This document shows, in pieces, positions 1 to 8,146 of a stretch of DNA of 27,324 nucleotides. The first letter of the stretch is position 1; each line of letters begins with the position of its first letter. A program made the translations under genes and the position numbers. Below the pieces are notes generated by a model, which was not told where the DNA came from, made no database searches, and saw only the letters and a program-made list of their open reading frames with translations. Source of the DNA: CAZXVU01 sp964644465 (lineage in GTDB: Bacteria; Chlamydiota; Chlamydiia; Chlamydiales; SM23-39); the NCBI GenBank assembly GCA_964644465.1, contig CAZXVU010000016.1:1-27324 (forward strand), written 5' to 3'.

Positions 1-3
1 ACA

Positions 4-543
4 TTAAACTCTTTGAGCCCCGGGTGGTAATTGAGGCTTCTCCATCCTTACGTCTCTGGCGGCATTCTTATTCGGGCGTGATGAGCAGCAGCTCGTGAAC
101 AATCCATAGCATTTGGCAGCTGATGTCTTGCAGCACGATTTTATCGCAGACCCGCAGCATTCGATCCCTCCTACAGCGCAATCAGTCAATAATCCACCTA
201 CAGCAACAGTCGCCACAGTGATGTGGGAGGCGACAAAATAGAATACAACTGTAGCAGCAATTCCTCCGCCCGCTTTATCAGCTGTGGTCACCGAAGCATC
301 TTTGAGGGGAGTGCCATCGGGAGTAGTCGCATCTGTTGCCTTTGCTTCGGCTTTTGAAGCGCTGAGATAAGTCGGCGCCGCCGCAAAATATCCTGCTGTA
401 CAGCCTCCAGCAAGGCCAATGAATCCAAATAGATATCTTCCCCCTCTTCGGATCTTATCAGCGGTAGTTTGATTTTCTTCCGGCATCAATTTCGGAAGAT
501 AATACCAGGGTGCGAAAACATAAGTACATACAGCAGCTGCCAT
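4..543 (-). CDS. Cys-rich membrane protein, hypothetical
   Basis: 179-aa protein of no family I recognise. It has two hydrophobic stretches, about residues 36-56 and 94-121, separated by a polar Ala/Thr/Lys linker, so a two-pass membrane protein is likely. After the second segment comes a cysteine-dense tail with CC pairs (ECC, SCC, SCC), then a short basic, proline-containing C-terminus. The start is supported by a strong GAGAGG ribosome site 6 nt upstream of the ATG, and the TAA stop lies just inside the window, so the gene is complete. Paired hydrophobic segments recall chlamydial inclusion-membrane (Inc) proteins, but that is only a resemblance; the Cys-rich tail could equally bind metal or form disulfides. 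Coding status is fairly sure, function unknown. Confidence 0.7.
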   Translation of the reverse strand: MAAAVCTYVFAPWYYLPKLMPEENQTTADKIRRGGRYLFGFIGLAGGCTAGYFAAAPTYLSASKAEAKATDATTPDGTPLKDASVTTADKAGGGIAATVVFYFVASHITVATVAVGGLLTDCAVGGIECCGSAIKSCCKTSAAKCYGLFTSCCSSRPNKNAARDVRMEKPQLPPGAQRV

Positions 544-625
544 AGAAACCTCTCATTTTGGTTAAAGCGGCGATATCCTATCCAAGAGAGAAATTTCGAT
601 CAAGAATGTTCTTTAGGGCGCTGTC

Positions 626-1186
626 TTAGTAGCCGTGGGAGTTGCCGCAGCCGCAGGATGCCTTCACATTAGGGTTGGAAATCTTGAAGCCTGCTCCCTG
701 GAGTCCATCGACATAGTCGATCACGGCACCCATCAGGCGCTCGGTCGATTTGTGGTGGATATGGATTTGGATCCCTTGCGACTCAAGAACGAGATCGCCA
801 GGCTTGGCTTTTTCTGAATAGTCAAGAAAATATTCGAATCCGCTACAGCCAGCTGCGCGCTCGCCAAAACGGAGGCCCCAGCCAGTCTTTCCTTCTTCAG
901 CGAGGATTTCAAGGAATTTCTTTGCAGCTTTGGGGGTGATGGTGATTGTGGTGAGGTCTTCTTCTTCTGCAAGGATGGTATTGAGTTTTTTGAGAAGATT
1001 TTGGACATCTTCTTCAGTCATGCCATGGCTGAGCATCCCGGCTTCGATGGTCTCCCAAGTGGCGGCGGAACAGCCCACGCAATGGAGCCCCATATTCGTC
1101 ATTTCTTGGGCCAGTTTTTGGCCTTTATTGGGGAAGCGTTTAAAGACTTCCTCGATCGTCATATCGCGGGTGATAGCTTGTTCCAT
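626..1186 (-). CDS. DUF1858 / A-type Fe-S carrier (IscA/ErpA-like) fusion
   Basis: 186-aa two-domain protein. Residues about 5-68 match DUF1858 (MTIEEVF start, a CVGC pair at C36/C39 in the LHCVGC context). Residues about 80-186 are a HesB/IscA/ErpA A-type carrier with the three conserved ligand cysteines: C114 in AAGCSGFEY, and C178 and C180 in the terminal SCGCG. A-type carriers receive and hand on iron-sulfur clusters in the cytoplasm. Stand-alone A-type proteins are about 105-120 aa, so the extra length is the DUF1858 domain. The start ATG has an AGGA site 4 nt upstream and lies 6 nt after the ferredoxin stop, so the two genes are surely co-transcribed. The five cysteines suggest that DUF1858 adds a second thiol site, which is inference. 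Confidence 0.9.
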   Translation of the reverse strand: MEQAITRDMTIEEVFKRFPNKGQKLAQEMTNMGLHCVGCSAATWETIEAGMLSHGMTEEDVQNLLKKLNTILAEEEDLTTITITPKAAKKFLEILAEEGKTGWGLRFGERAAGCSGFEYFLDYSEKAKPGDLVLESQGIQIHIHHKSTERLMGAVIDYVDGLQGAGFKISNPNVKASCGCGNSHGY

Positions 1187-1192
1187 GGAATC

Positions 1193-1456
1193 CTAAAATT
1201 TTATTTTAACACAGCCGCCTCTGATCCTGCACTGGCAGGCAAGGCGTTCTTTATCCTGTTCGCCGAGAAAATCGGCTTCGGCTTGATTGAAATCCGATAG
1301 ATTCCCCATACCCTCAGTCACTTCGATCACGCAGGTGCCGCAGACCCCTTCCGTACAGGCAAAAGGGACCCCAGCCTGCTCGCAGGCTTCAGCAATAGGG
1401 GAGTCGTCAGGGAGGTTAGCCTCATCCTGGTTGTCTTCAAAAATTATCTTGGCCAT
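1193..1456 (-). CDS. [2Fe-2S] ferredoxin
   Basis: 87-aa soluble electron carrier. It shows the plant/adrenodoxin-type ligand pattern: C34, C39 and C42 in ACTEGVCGTC, with the fourth ligand in LACQC (C74, with C76 and C82 as extra cysteines). Length is normal for a single-domain 2Fe-2S ferredoxin. It is the first gene of a two-gene operon with the IscA-type carrier 6 nt downstream, pointing to Fe-S assembly or a reductive step in cluster delivery. No good Shine-Dalgarno precedes the ATG. Instead the start codon lies in the arm of a 10-bp inverted repeat (see 1449-1500). The redox partner cannot be named from sequence. Confidence 0.93.
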   Translation of the reverse strand: MAKIIFEDNQDEANLPDDSPIAEACEQAGVPFACTEGVCGTCVIEVTEGMGNLSDFNQAEADFLGEQDKERLACQCRIRGGCVKIKF

Positions 1457-1500
1457 AGGTATGTAAAGTTTCTAGGTGGAAGTTTACCTGCTATGGCCAA
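1449..1500 (-). promoter_or_regulatory. Inverted repeat overlapping ferredoxin start codon
   Basis: TTGGCCATAG at 1449-1458 and CTATGGCCAA at 1491-1500 are exact reverse complements separated by 32 nt. In the minus-strand transcript the upstream arm would pair with the sequence containing the ferredoxin ATG (1454-1456), masking it. The loop contains a smaller AGGT/ACCT pair. It could be a translational switch, a protein operator, or chance. The inverted repeat is seen directly; the function is inferred. Confidence 0.5.
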
Positions 1501-1522
1501 AAATGACAAGAGGGAAGCCCTA

Positions 1523-1711
1523 TCAGAATTCTGGCGTAGCTTCCTGCTCTTCGGGGTGCATTTCCTTCAAGAGTTCGTCGATCGTCATCTTGAGGGTAGA
1601 GATCCCTTCCGGGAACCCGCATTTGACAAGTAATTTATTTAAATGAGAAAGCTCTGTTTTTAGATGATCTACAAGGCTCTCTAAAGCAGCGATTTTCTTA
1701 TTAGCGTCCAT
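1523..1711 (-). CDS. Small coiled-coil protein, hypothetical
   Basis: 62-aa protein starting MDANKK. The ATG at 1711-1709 is preferred over the in-frame TTG four codons upstream because GGAG lies 6 nt before it. The first half is a leucine-rich heptad-like helix (IAALESLVDHLKTELSHL), followed by one cysteine and a second amphipathic helix, ending in an acidic tail. Its size and coiled-coil character recall SlyX-like or secretion-chaperone-like small proteins, but no family signature is visible. A TATAAT-like -10 lies at 1744-1739 on this strand, without a convincing -35. It is transcribed toward the ferredoxin operon. Confidence 0.65.
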   Translation of the reverse strand: MDANKKIAALESLVDHLKTELSHLNKLLVKCGFPEGISTLKMTIDELLKEMHPEEQEATPEF

Positions 1712-1820
1712 GGAAAACTCCAATGGTTTATTATGGTTATTATAAGCGACTTAGTTAAAATTATTTATTTCTAATTATATATCCAATCGGACAATTAATC
1801 AATCGCAACGAATATTTACT

Positions 1821-1844
1821 ATATAATTAAAATTTTAATTATAT
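1821..1844. repeat. Perfect 24-bp AT palindrome
   Basis: Each half is the exact reverse complement of the other, centred on AAAATTTT. The internal 19 bp (1824-1842) are identical to 11048-11066, upstream of another effector-like gene. Possible roles are a nucleoid-protein or regulator site, or a weak terminator; the AT-only composition makes chance possible. Confidence 0.5.
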
Positions 1845-1903
1845 CATTATCTCTATAATTAAAATTATATTAATATAAGTAATTAATTTAAGGCAGTTTA
1901 TTA

Positions 1904-1933
1904 TTGATTTTATACTTATACATGTAATAAAAT
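1904..1933 (+). promoter_or_regulatory. Candidate promoter for giant secreted-protein gene
   Basis: TTGATT (1904-1909), an 18-nt spacer and TAAAAT (1928-1933) make a plausible sigma70/sigma66-type promoter about 65 nt before the chosen start codon. In such AT-rich DNA similar matches occur by chance. Confidence 0.35.
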
Positions 1934-2000
1934 ATTCATGAATTTAACAAAAAACATAAACTTAAAAACATATAATAGTCCAATAATTGGAGAAAATAAT

Positions 2001-5000
2001 ATGAGTACTACTAATACAGGAACAATCTCTCAATCACCAGATGGTCGAGAATTTACAGCCCCAGCCCCAGTCGATGGCGAGCTTTCAAGAGCATCATCAT
2101 TTGGCCCTGAAGGCTTACCAAGATTAGCAACAGGCGGCGCACCTGCAACGGTTAACGGTGGAGCCGTTGCAGACGTTGGAGGCGCGGAGCGAGNNNNNNN
2201 NNNGGCCCTGAAGGCTTAACAAGCGGCAGCTTAGCAACAGGCGGCGCAACTGGAACATTAAACGGCAGAGCCGTTGAAGACGTTACAGGCAAAGAACGCG
2301 GCTATTGCAAAAAGGCCTCAGCTTGGGGACTTCTCCTAGCTCGAGCCAGCGATAACATGGCTAAAGTTGACTGGTCACTGACTAAAGAAAGCACAAAAAA
2401 TTTCTTCAAAGCTATTAGCTTGGGAATTGTTTGGTTTCTTTCCACTGTAACTATAGTTCCAGGGGTTATTGAAGCGTTGATCAGAAAAGAAAGTTTTAGC
2501 AACGAAGTAGAACAAATTCAAGAAAGACTCGCAGCTAAACTTGCAGCTAGAAAGCTCTCAAAATTGTCAAAAGAAGACTTAAGCGCTCTCTCTACTGCAT
2601 CTGCACTTGCAGGAGCTTCTGAAACTACAACTCCTCCTGTTAAAGTAGGCGAACCGTCCGTATCTGACCCTGAAAGTTCTGTTTCACGCGGCCCAGACCA
2701 TGCTCAAGTATTAGGTGCTCCTGGCTCTCGAAGACCTTCAGATGTTTCTGAAGATGGAACACAGGTTCCTCCGAACTCAGCAAGAAGAGGTTCTAATGCT
2801 TCGGTTGCAGCAGTACGCGAAGATGGCGATAGCGATGGTGAATTTGTAATCGTCGATGCTGAAACAGCACCTGGCGTTAAGCAAGCACAATCTGATGATG
2901 AAAGCGTCACAGGTGAAGAACCTAGCAGAAATTCACAGCCTGGAATGACACAAACAGCTTCGAGAGCAGACCTTTTCGCTGATGGCGGACGTTTTCATTA
3001 TAATGGGAAATTGTACAATGCCAAAGCCGGAGTTGCGGTATTTGCAGAAATGCAAGAAGCTGATAAACGAGCCGCGGAATTAGCTCCGAATAGACAAGAC
3101 TTTGCTACTTTGATTCAATCTGGTTCGGAAGAATATACGAATGAAGCTGGCGAAACAACACGTCATATCATGGCAAAGGACTTCTCAGAAGTTCTTCCTC
3201 AAATGCAAGCACAACTCCGCAAAGATGTTGACGGCCTTGTAGAACAATATACGATTGCTAACGGCAAAGGACTCCATAAGTCCCCAGTTAAGCAAGCTTA
3301 CGATGTCGTTGATAGCTTTGCTATCAGAAGCAAGACTAAGCAAAGACAACAAGAATTGCGCAATGCTTTCTTCGACGGCAAAAAGCCTACAGAAGCAGAA
3401 TTGCAAGTCTATATTTACGATGCAGCGATCGATTCAGTGAATACACGCACCAATGGTGTCGTTGCTGAATTGACAGCCTATGCACACGACGCTGTCGAAA
3501 CAGACGGCATCTTTGCACTGCAAACTTCATTGAAAAAATCTTTGATGGGCGCCGCTGGGAATCAGCCGGATAAAGGAACTGTTGCAGCTCCTGTAAACCC
3601 ATCTAAGCCGCAAATGATCCGCGAAGTTGCTTATACTCGCATTATGCGCAATGATGGAATGCAGTCTGTACGAGATCACTTCCAAGTTTTAGTAGAACTG
3701 GAATTCATTGATGATCTTGGAAACTCTATATCCAATGACAATAGTGTCTCTGGACAAATTTTGAGAGAACGGTCAGAAAATGCTTTCAAAGCAGCAATGG
3801 CTAAACTTGACAGAGCTGTCAAGGCCGAAATTCTGTCCGATGCAGAACGTATCGAAATCCAAAGCAGCCTCGTTGAACAATTCAAAGAGAAGGTTGTTAC
3901 TGATTTCCAAGCTGCTTTAGAAAGTGGAATGACTCCTTCCGATGCAGCTCAGAAACTGTATGGAATCTTGGAAAACGCTTTAAATAGCGGATTCATGGGC
4001 CAAGCTCAAGTTGATGAGGTCCTCGCAGCAATTCAAAAAAATGCTGAGATCCAAGACTTATTGTTCCGCGGTACAGTTGCAACTCTTGTAGAACAAGATG
4101 ATCCTCAAGTTATAGAAGTTGCTGCTATTCTGGTTAACAGCGGAAGCGGCGCTTTACCTGCAGATCAGGAAGACGACTTTACTTCTAGAGTCACTGCTGA
4201 ACTTGAAAAATTATTGCACGATAAACAGCTTCTTACAAAATTTGTAGCTGAATGGAAAGCTCTTGTCGCACACAACCAAAATGTTAGAAACAATGCAGCC
4301 AGAGCGATTACAGGTTTCATAAGAGGCGTTGCCGAAAGAAACAAAAATGCTAGAACAGTTGCTAGAAATCATGCAGCTCGAGTGATTACACGTTCCGTGA
4401 GAGGAATTGCCGATATAAACAAGCAAGCGAAAGCCGAGAAAGCGCTTCTAGACTCTCTCCTTGAGCAGTTGAATAGACTTGGTTTGAGCCAAACCCAACT
4501 GGCAGCTCTTGTAGTTCAATTTAGAAAGCTCAATGCGGAAAACGGCCAATTGCAAGACAAAGTGGATGAGATCGCTAGAACAGAAGTTGTTCTTTCAGAT
4601 ATCGACAACCATGGTCGAGCAGTAGAATCTGGTAGAACCATAAGAACAAGCATTGGCAATGCCATGAACATCATTAGTGATAAAAGGGATGCAATTAGAA
4701 ATGGTTCTTTAAAACCACGAGCTATATCGCGAGCCTTAAATACTCTTGATGCAACTTATCAAGACGTAAATGATATCATCAGCAAATTGCTCCAAACACG
4801 AGGTGCATTGCAAGCAAATGGCCAAGCGATTGATAAAGTCGCCCTTGAAATCGAAACTCAATTGGCAGTACTCGAAAAAGCTTTAGATGTTTATCAAGAG
4901 TCTGAAGAAGGCAAGAAAGCGAATTTGAGCGCTGGACGTAAACAACTAGTAACTAGCAGAGAAGCTGAAATCAATGCAGCTCAAGAACAATTAAGAAAAG

Positions 5001-5830
5001 ATATTACTAGCTTGCTGGACAATCCAAAAGATGATTTCGAATCTATTCCGATGTCTCTTAGTCTGCCAGCGAGTAGTCCTCGAGTGTTGTCAAGCTCAGC
5101 TGTGAGTATTCGACCAGGTCAGCCACAAGCTCGACCAGTCAGCTCAGCAAGCAATCCTTTGGTTTGGGACGCAAGTCAATTACCAGTAATGCAACAAGCT
5201 GCAGCTCTCATTGCCCTGCAAGCGTTTATGGTGACCAATCCGCGACTCCGCCAACAATTCGGAGATGTAGATGTTAGAGGACTTGATCCAGCATTAAACC
5301 TCGATGCTCAACCACGAATTGGTGGTGGAACGCAAAGAGCTTTAACAGCTCCAGCAACATTAGAAGATGTTACTGAAGAAAGAGATGTTGATGGCGATGT
5401 GGAAGAACTTGATGCTGATCAAATAGCAGCTCTTCGAGAAGCAGAACAAGTAGTTGCTGATGATGAAGAACTCGATGGTTCTGAATCAGATGAAGTTTCT
5501 CCTAGAGTAGCAGTTGGTGTTCCTGCTCTGAATTTAGGTGCATTATCAGATCGTTCGGTTACAAGTGAAGAGTCTGAGACTGCAATAAGAATACAGCAAG
5601 GACCTCAGAGCGCTAGACTTTGGACGGGAGAGAAAGTCAAAGCTCCTATTCCTAGAGATGTTACTCCTAGAGTTGATGCTGATGATGTAATCGGCGCTGG
5701 CTCTGACGGTGAAGTTGATGCTGATGCTGAAATCGGTGGTTCTGATGATGACGCCACTCCAAGAGCAGCTAGTCCGGTTCCAACTGAAGCGGATCAAATC
5801 TTCGCTGGTAGCGATACTGATGAAGTATAA
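2001..5830 (+). CDS. Giant low-complexity coiled-coil protein, probable secreted effector
   Basis: One long gene interrupted only by a 10-N gap (2194-2203). Reading frames on both sides are open, and both flanks encode the same Gly/Ala-rich repeat. The ATG at 2001 is chosen because GGAG lies 8 nt upstream; an in-frame ATG at 1938 lacks one. The N-terminus is Ser/Thr/Gly/Asn-rich, as in many type III substrates. It is followed by the repeats, a hydrophobic segment (about 2396-2480, FFKAISLGIVWFL onward), a disordered region, a long helical/coiled-coil middle, and an acidic Asp/Glu-rich tail with repeated S/T-P-R motifs. More than 1,270 residues are encoded, and the gap may hide more. No enzymatic motif was recognised. 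A strong terminator follows. A host-targeted role is inferred from architecture only. Confidence 0.85.
2103..2299 (+). repeat. Tandem protein repeat, about 30-32 codons per unit
   Basis: Unit 1 (2103-2192, 30 codons) begins GPEGL and includes LATGGA, NG, AV.DV and ends G.ER. Unit 2 (2204-2299, 32 codons) has the same order: GPEGL, LATGGA, NGRAVEDV, G.ER. The N run lies exactly at the unit boundary, as expected when an assembler collapses near-identical repeats, so the true copy number is unknown. Confidence 0.8.
2194..2203. other. Assembly gap (10 N)
   Basis: Ten N between two repeat units of the giant gene. The frame before the gap (codons from 2001) and after it (codons from 2204) differ, so ten is a placeholder rather than the real length. 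Confidence 0.95.
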
Positions 5831-5860
5831 ATCATAAGTCGAAAGACTTTAGATTCCAGA

Positions 5861-5894
5861 GGCCAGGTTCTTAAAAAACCTGGCCTTTTTTTTT
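5861..5894 (+). terminator. Rho-independent terminator
   Basis: GGCCAGGTT (5861-5869) pairs with AACCTGGCC (5877-5885) and is followed by a run of nine or ten T. It ends the giant gene. A small AAGTC-GAAA-GACTT hairpin lies just before it. There is no T run in the minus direction, so it probably does not serve the convergent adk. Confidence 0.9.
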
Positions 5895-6516
5895 ATTGCG
5901 AAAGAAGGTCGGAAAGTCCCACTAAAACATCCCGAAGAACTCCGAGCGGGGTTTGGTCCGCATCGAAGCGAGATATGACCGCTTCCGGATAGTGTTTGAG
6001 CAGTTTGATTGTATCGCGTTGGTAGACCTCCATCCGCGTCCTCAGGACCTGCCGGTCCATGTCGTCAGTCCTTTTTTCAATGATCGCTCGCCTTTGGATG
6101 CGCTTGATGAGCTCATCGATATTTTCAATTTCCAGGACAATGATCTTTTCAATCTTGATGTGCCTGTCCAAAAGATCGGCCTGCCGTATTGTCCGGGGAA
6201 TGCCGTCTAAAAGAAGGAGCTGTTGGGAGGGGAAATAGCGGTTCGTCGCAATGAGTCCGTGGACGAAGTGGTCCCAAATCTGGATAGTCACCTCATCGGG
6301 CAGAAGAAGCCCCTTTCCGGCGTAGTTGTGATAAAGCTTGCCAGCGGGGGATTCGGGGGAGAGGCCTCTGAAGATGTCGCCTGAGGAGAGGTGGAAGTGG
6401 TTCCCAGCGCTGCTCAAGAACTTGCCCAGAGTCCCTTTTCCTGCCCCAGGAGGGCCGAAAATCAGGATAGAGCGGAAAGGCTCGGTATGTTGGGGGATAA
6501 TCTCTTCGTACTTCAT
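5893..6516 (-). CDS. adk: Adenylate kinase
   Basis: 207-aa nucleoside monophosphate kinase, catalysing ATP + AMP to 2 ADP in the cytoplasm. Walker A is GPPGAGKGT near residue 21, the AMP-site motif is LLDGIPRT (Ile where Phe is usual), and RR...EKRTDDMD followed by RTRMEVYQRDT is the R-DD-R-Y-T region of the family. Between RRAIIEKR and DD there is no long LID insertion, so this is a short-type enzyme. UMP/CMP kinase cannot be wholly excluded, though the overall pattern fits Adk. About 15 extra residues precede the first strand. Convergent with the giant gene; the coding end abuts its terminator. Confidence 0.88.
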   Translation of the reverse strand: MKYEEIIPQHTEPFRSILIFGPPGAGKGTLGKFLSSAGNHFHLSSGDIFRGLSPESPAGKLYHNYAGKGLLLPDEVTIQIWDHFVHGLIATNRYFPSQQLLLLDGIPRTIRQADLLDRHIKIEKIIVLEIENIDELIKRIQRRAIIEKRTDDMDRQVLRTRMEVYQRDTIKLLKHYPEAVISRFDADQTPLGVLRDVLVGLSDLLSQ

Positions 6517-6616
6517 AAAACGGAGATTAGATCAATATTGGGATATCCCGCAAGGCGTTTGTTTTTAATGCGTTGATTTTGTTTTATTGTTGTATTTGTA
6601 ATAATTATTATACCAA

Positions 6617-6645
6617 TTGATAGTTTTGTAAAAATTTGCTATAAT
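6617..6645 (+). promoter_or_regulatory. Near-consensus sigma70-type promoter
   Basis: TTGATA (6617-6622), a 17-nt spacer and a perfect TATAAT (6640-6645). Transcription would start near 6652, leaving a leader of only about 16 nt before the ATG at 6668, with no good Shine-Dalgarno in it. Confidence 0.75.
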
Positions 6646-6667
6646 AGTTGGAAAAAATAGTAAAATA

Positions 6668-8059
6668 ATGACCACAGCAGCAGCACCCGTTTCTACACCT
6701 CCTACAGCGACGTATACGCCGCCTCCGCGCTATCTGCATGCGACGTTTGATTCTGAAAACATCAAAGTCGAGACGGATGGGGAGTTTGTCGTTTTCCGCA
6801 GAGCGCTTTATATCCCTCCCACTTTAACAGAGAGGGGCCGCTGGCGCGATATCTTGGTCCGCAAGCTTGAGCTAGGAGCAACGGGCTTTACGGCCGTTCC
6901 AATCCCTGTCGTGAATGCCATTGCGAGTTCCGTTATTCCTAAAAATTGCAATGCCCTTCTTCGAATGGCGATTGGCGCCATCCCGCAATTACAAAATCCT
7001 GATCGGACGGCAATGGTCCTCATGTCAAATGGAGATCCTGCCCAAGACAGTCTGATCGCGATTGAATCGAATGCTCCTTTAGGATCTTTGATCGTTTCCA
7101 ATGGCAATTACAGACTCAATGAGCATGGAATCGAAAGCATCACTCCTCTCAAAACCTCTGCTGATACCGATATGATTCTTCATCCTGAAGACTCCCAAGA
7201 AATCACTAAAGAGATTATCGATCTCGCAAATCGCGTGAATATCACGGGTCTGAATGCGATGCAAGAGATTCACAATACAATATTTCCCCAGGTTGCTTTA
7301 GCTGTAGAACAGTCTCATCTTCAGGTCACTCAGATTCCTTCTATTCGAGGAAATTTCAGACCTCCAGCAGCCTCTACAACCGGACCTGCTAGTTCAACGA
7401 CTCTGCCAAGCGGACCTGTTCCTGATGCAGCTCCCGATGATACGGATGTTGCTACGCCGAGAGGATCTAGTCCTAGAGGAATACCTCCCTCTGGTGAACA
7501 AGTAGATCTCACTGGTGGTCCTTCAATAGACTCTCAAAGAAGAGTCCAATTCAGCGAAACATCTAGCCCACGAGCTGAGTCTCATAGAACTCCAGCTACA
7601 ACTCTTCGTCCATCATTGATTCAATCAACTGGAAATCTAAGATTCCAAGCAAATTGGAGTTGGCCTGGATTTAAAAATGCTTTAGATACCGTACCTGCTC
7701 CTGAATCCTTCCCTGGTATAAATTTTACCCAATTAATAAAAGGACCAAACAGCAGTTTTCAGGCTGCTCACGAAGCTCTCTTAGATCTTTTAGACAAGAA
7801 AACACAGGGAATACCAGTGGAAGATGACGAGTCTCAGGAAATGTGGAATTGGCTTGTACAACTCTACAAGAAGGGATATCAGCATTATCACACAGTTGAG
7901 ACAAGTCGTGGAAATCCAATTCAGATTGATCAACTAAAGAGCAGAGTTGCTTGGGATATGATTAACAATCTAATTTCTTTCAGAAACAAAGTAACAGCTC
8001 CTCTTAGAGAAGCTCTCATTCAAGAGGTTCTCGACGAACCTTCTTCCGAAGCCATTTAA
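6668..8059 (+). CDS. Hypothetical protein with disordered Ser/Thr/Pro centre, possible effector
   Basis: 463 aa, no recognised family. It opens with an Ala/Thr/Pro-rich stretch typical of an unfolded secretion leader, then a folded-looking domain (residues about 22-225). A disordered linker follows (about 226-320), full of Ser, Thr and Pro and containing TPR/SPR tripeptides (ATPRGSSPRG, SSPRAES). The C-terminal domain (about 325-463) is predicted mainly helical, with tryptophans (WSWPGFKNAL, MWNWLVQLY). There is no signal peptide or membrane segment. Preceded by a near-consensus promoter and by adk on the opposite strand; followed after about 90 nt by the first Inc-like gene. Base usage becomes more AT-rich from about 7,340 on, like that of the giant gene. 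Type III substrate status is inferred. Confidence 0.75.
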   Translation: MTTAAAPVSTPPTATYTPPPRYLHATFDSENIKVETDGEFVVFRRALYIPPTLTERGRWRDILVRKLELGATGFTAVPIPVVNAIASSVIPKNCNALLRMAIGAIPQLQNPDRTAMVLMSNGDPAQDSLIAIESNAPLGSLIVSNGNYRLNEHGIESITPLKTSADTDMILHPEDSQEITKEIIDLANRVNITGLNAMQEIHNTIFPQVALAVEQSHLQVTQIPSIRGNFRPPAASTTGPASSTTLPSGPVPDAAPDDTDVATPRGSSPRGIPPSGEQVDLTGGPSIDSQRRVQFSETSSPRAESHRTPATTLRPSLIQSTGNLRFQANWSWPGFKNALDTVPAPESFPGINFTQLIKGPNSSFQAAHEALLDLLDKKTQGIPVEDDESQEMWNWLVQLYKKGYQHYHTVETSRGNPIQIDQLKSRVAWDMINNLISFRNKVTAPLREALIQEVLDEPSSEAI

Positions 8060-8117
8060 AATATTTACTAAGTCATTCAAATAGTTTGATTTATATCAAA
8101 AAAGTAGTGTGTTGAGT

Positions 8118-8140
8118 TATAATACTACCTGGAAAGGTAG
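8118..8140 (+). promoter_or_regulatory. -10 box and hairpin at the ribosome site
   Basis: TATAAT at 8118-8123 lacks a clear -35. CTACC (8125-8129) can pair with GGTAG (8136-8140), partly covering the AAAGG ribosome site (8133-8137) that lies 9 nt before the ATG at 8147. The hairpin is small and may be fortuitous. Confidence 0.35.
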
Positions 8141-8146
8141 AAATCT

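Larger units (their letters stand above)
1712..2000. other. AT-rich divergent intergenic region
   Basis: No gene in about 290 nt. The stretch is extremely A+T rich and holds a perfect 24-bp palindrome at 1821-1844 (ATATAATTAAAA and its complement), followed by a weaker related palindrome near 1855-1870. It separates the leftward 62-aa gene from the rightward giant gene and presumably contains both promoters. A 19-bp core of the palindrome recurs at 11048-11066. Confidence 0.7.

Noticed and set aside
2357..5830. ATG at 2357 as start of the giant protein
   Set aside because: The frame is open upstream to the gap, has no ribosome site at 2357, and the upstream codons continue the same tandem repeat as the part before the gap.
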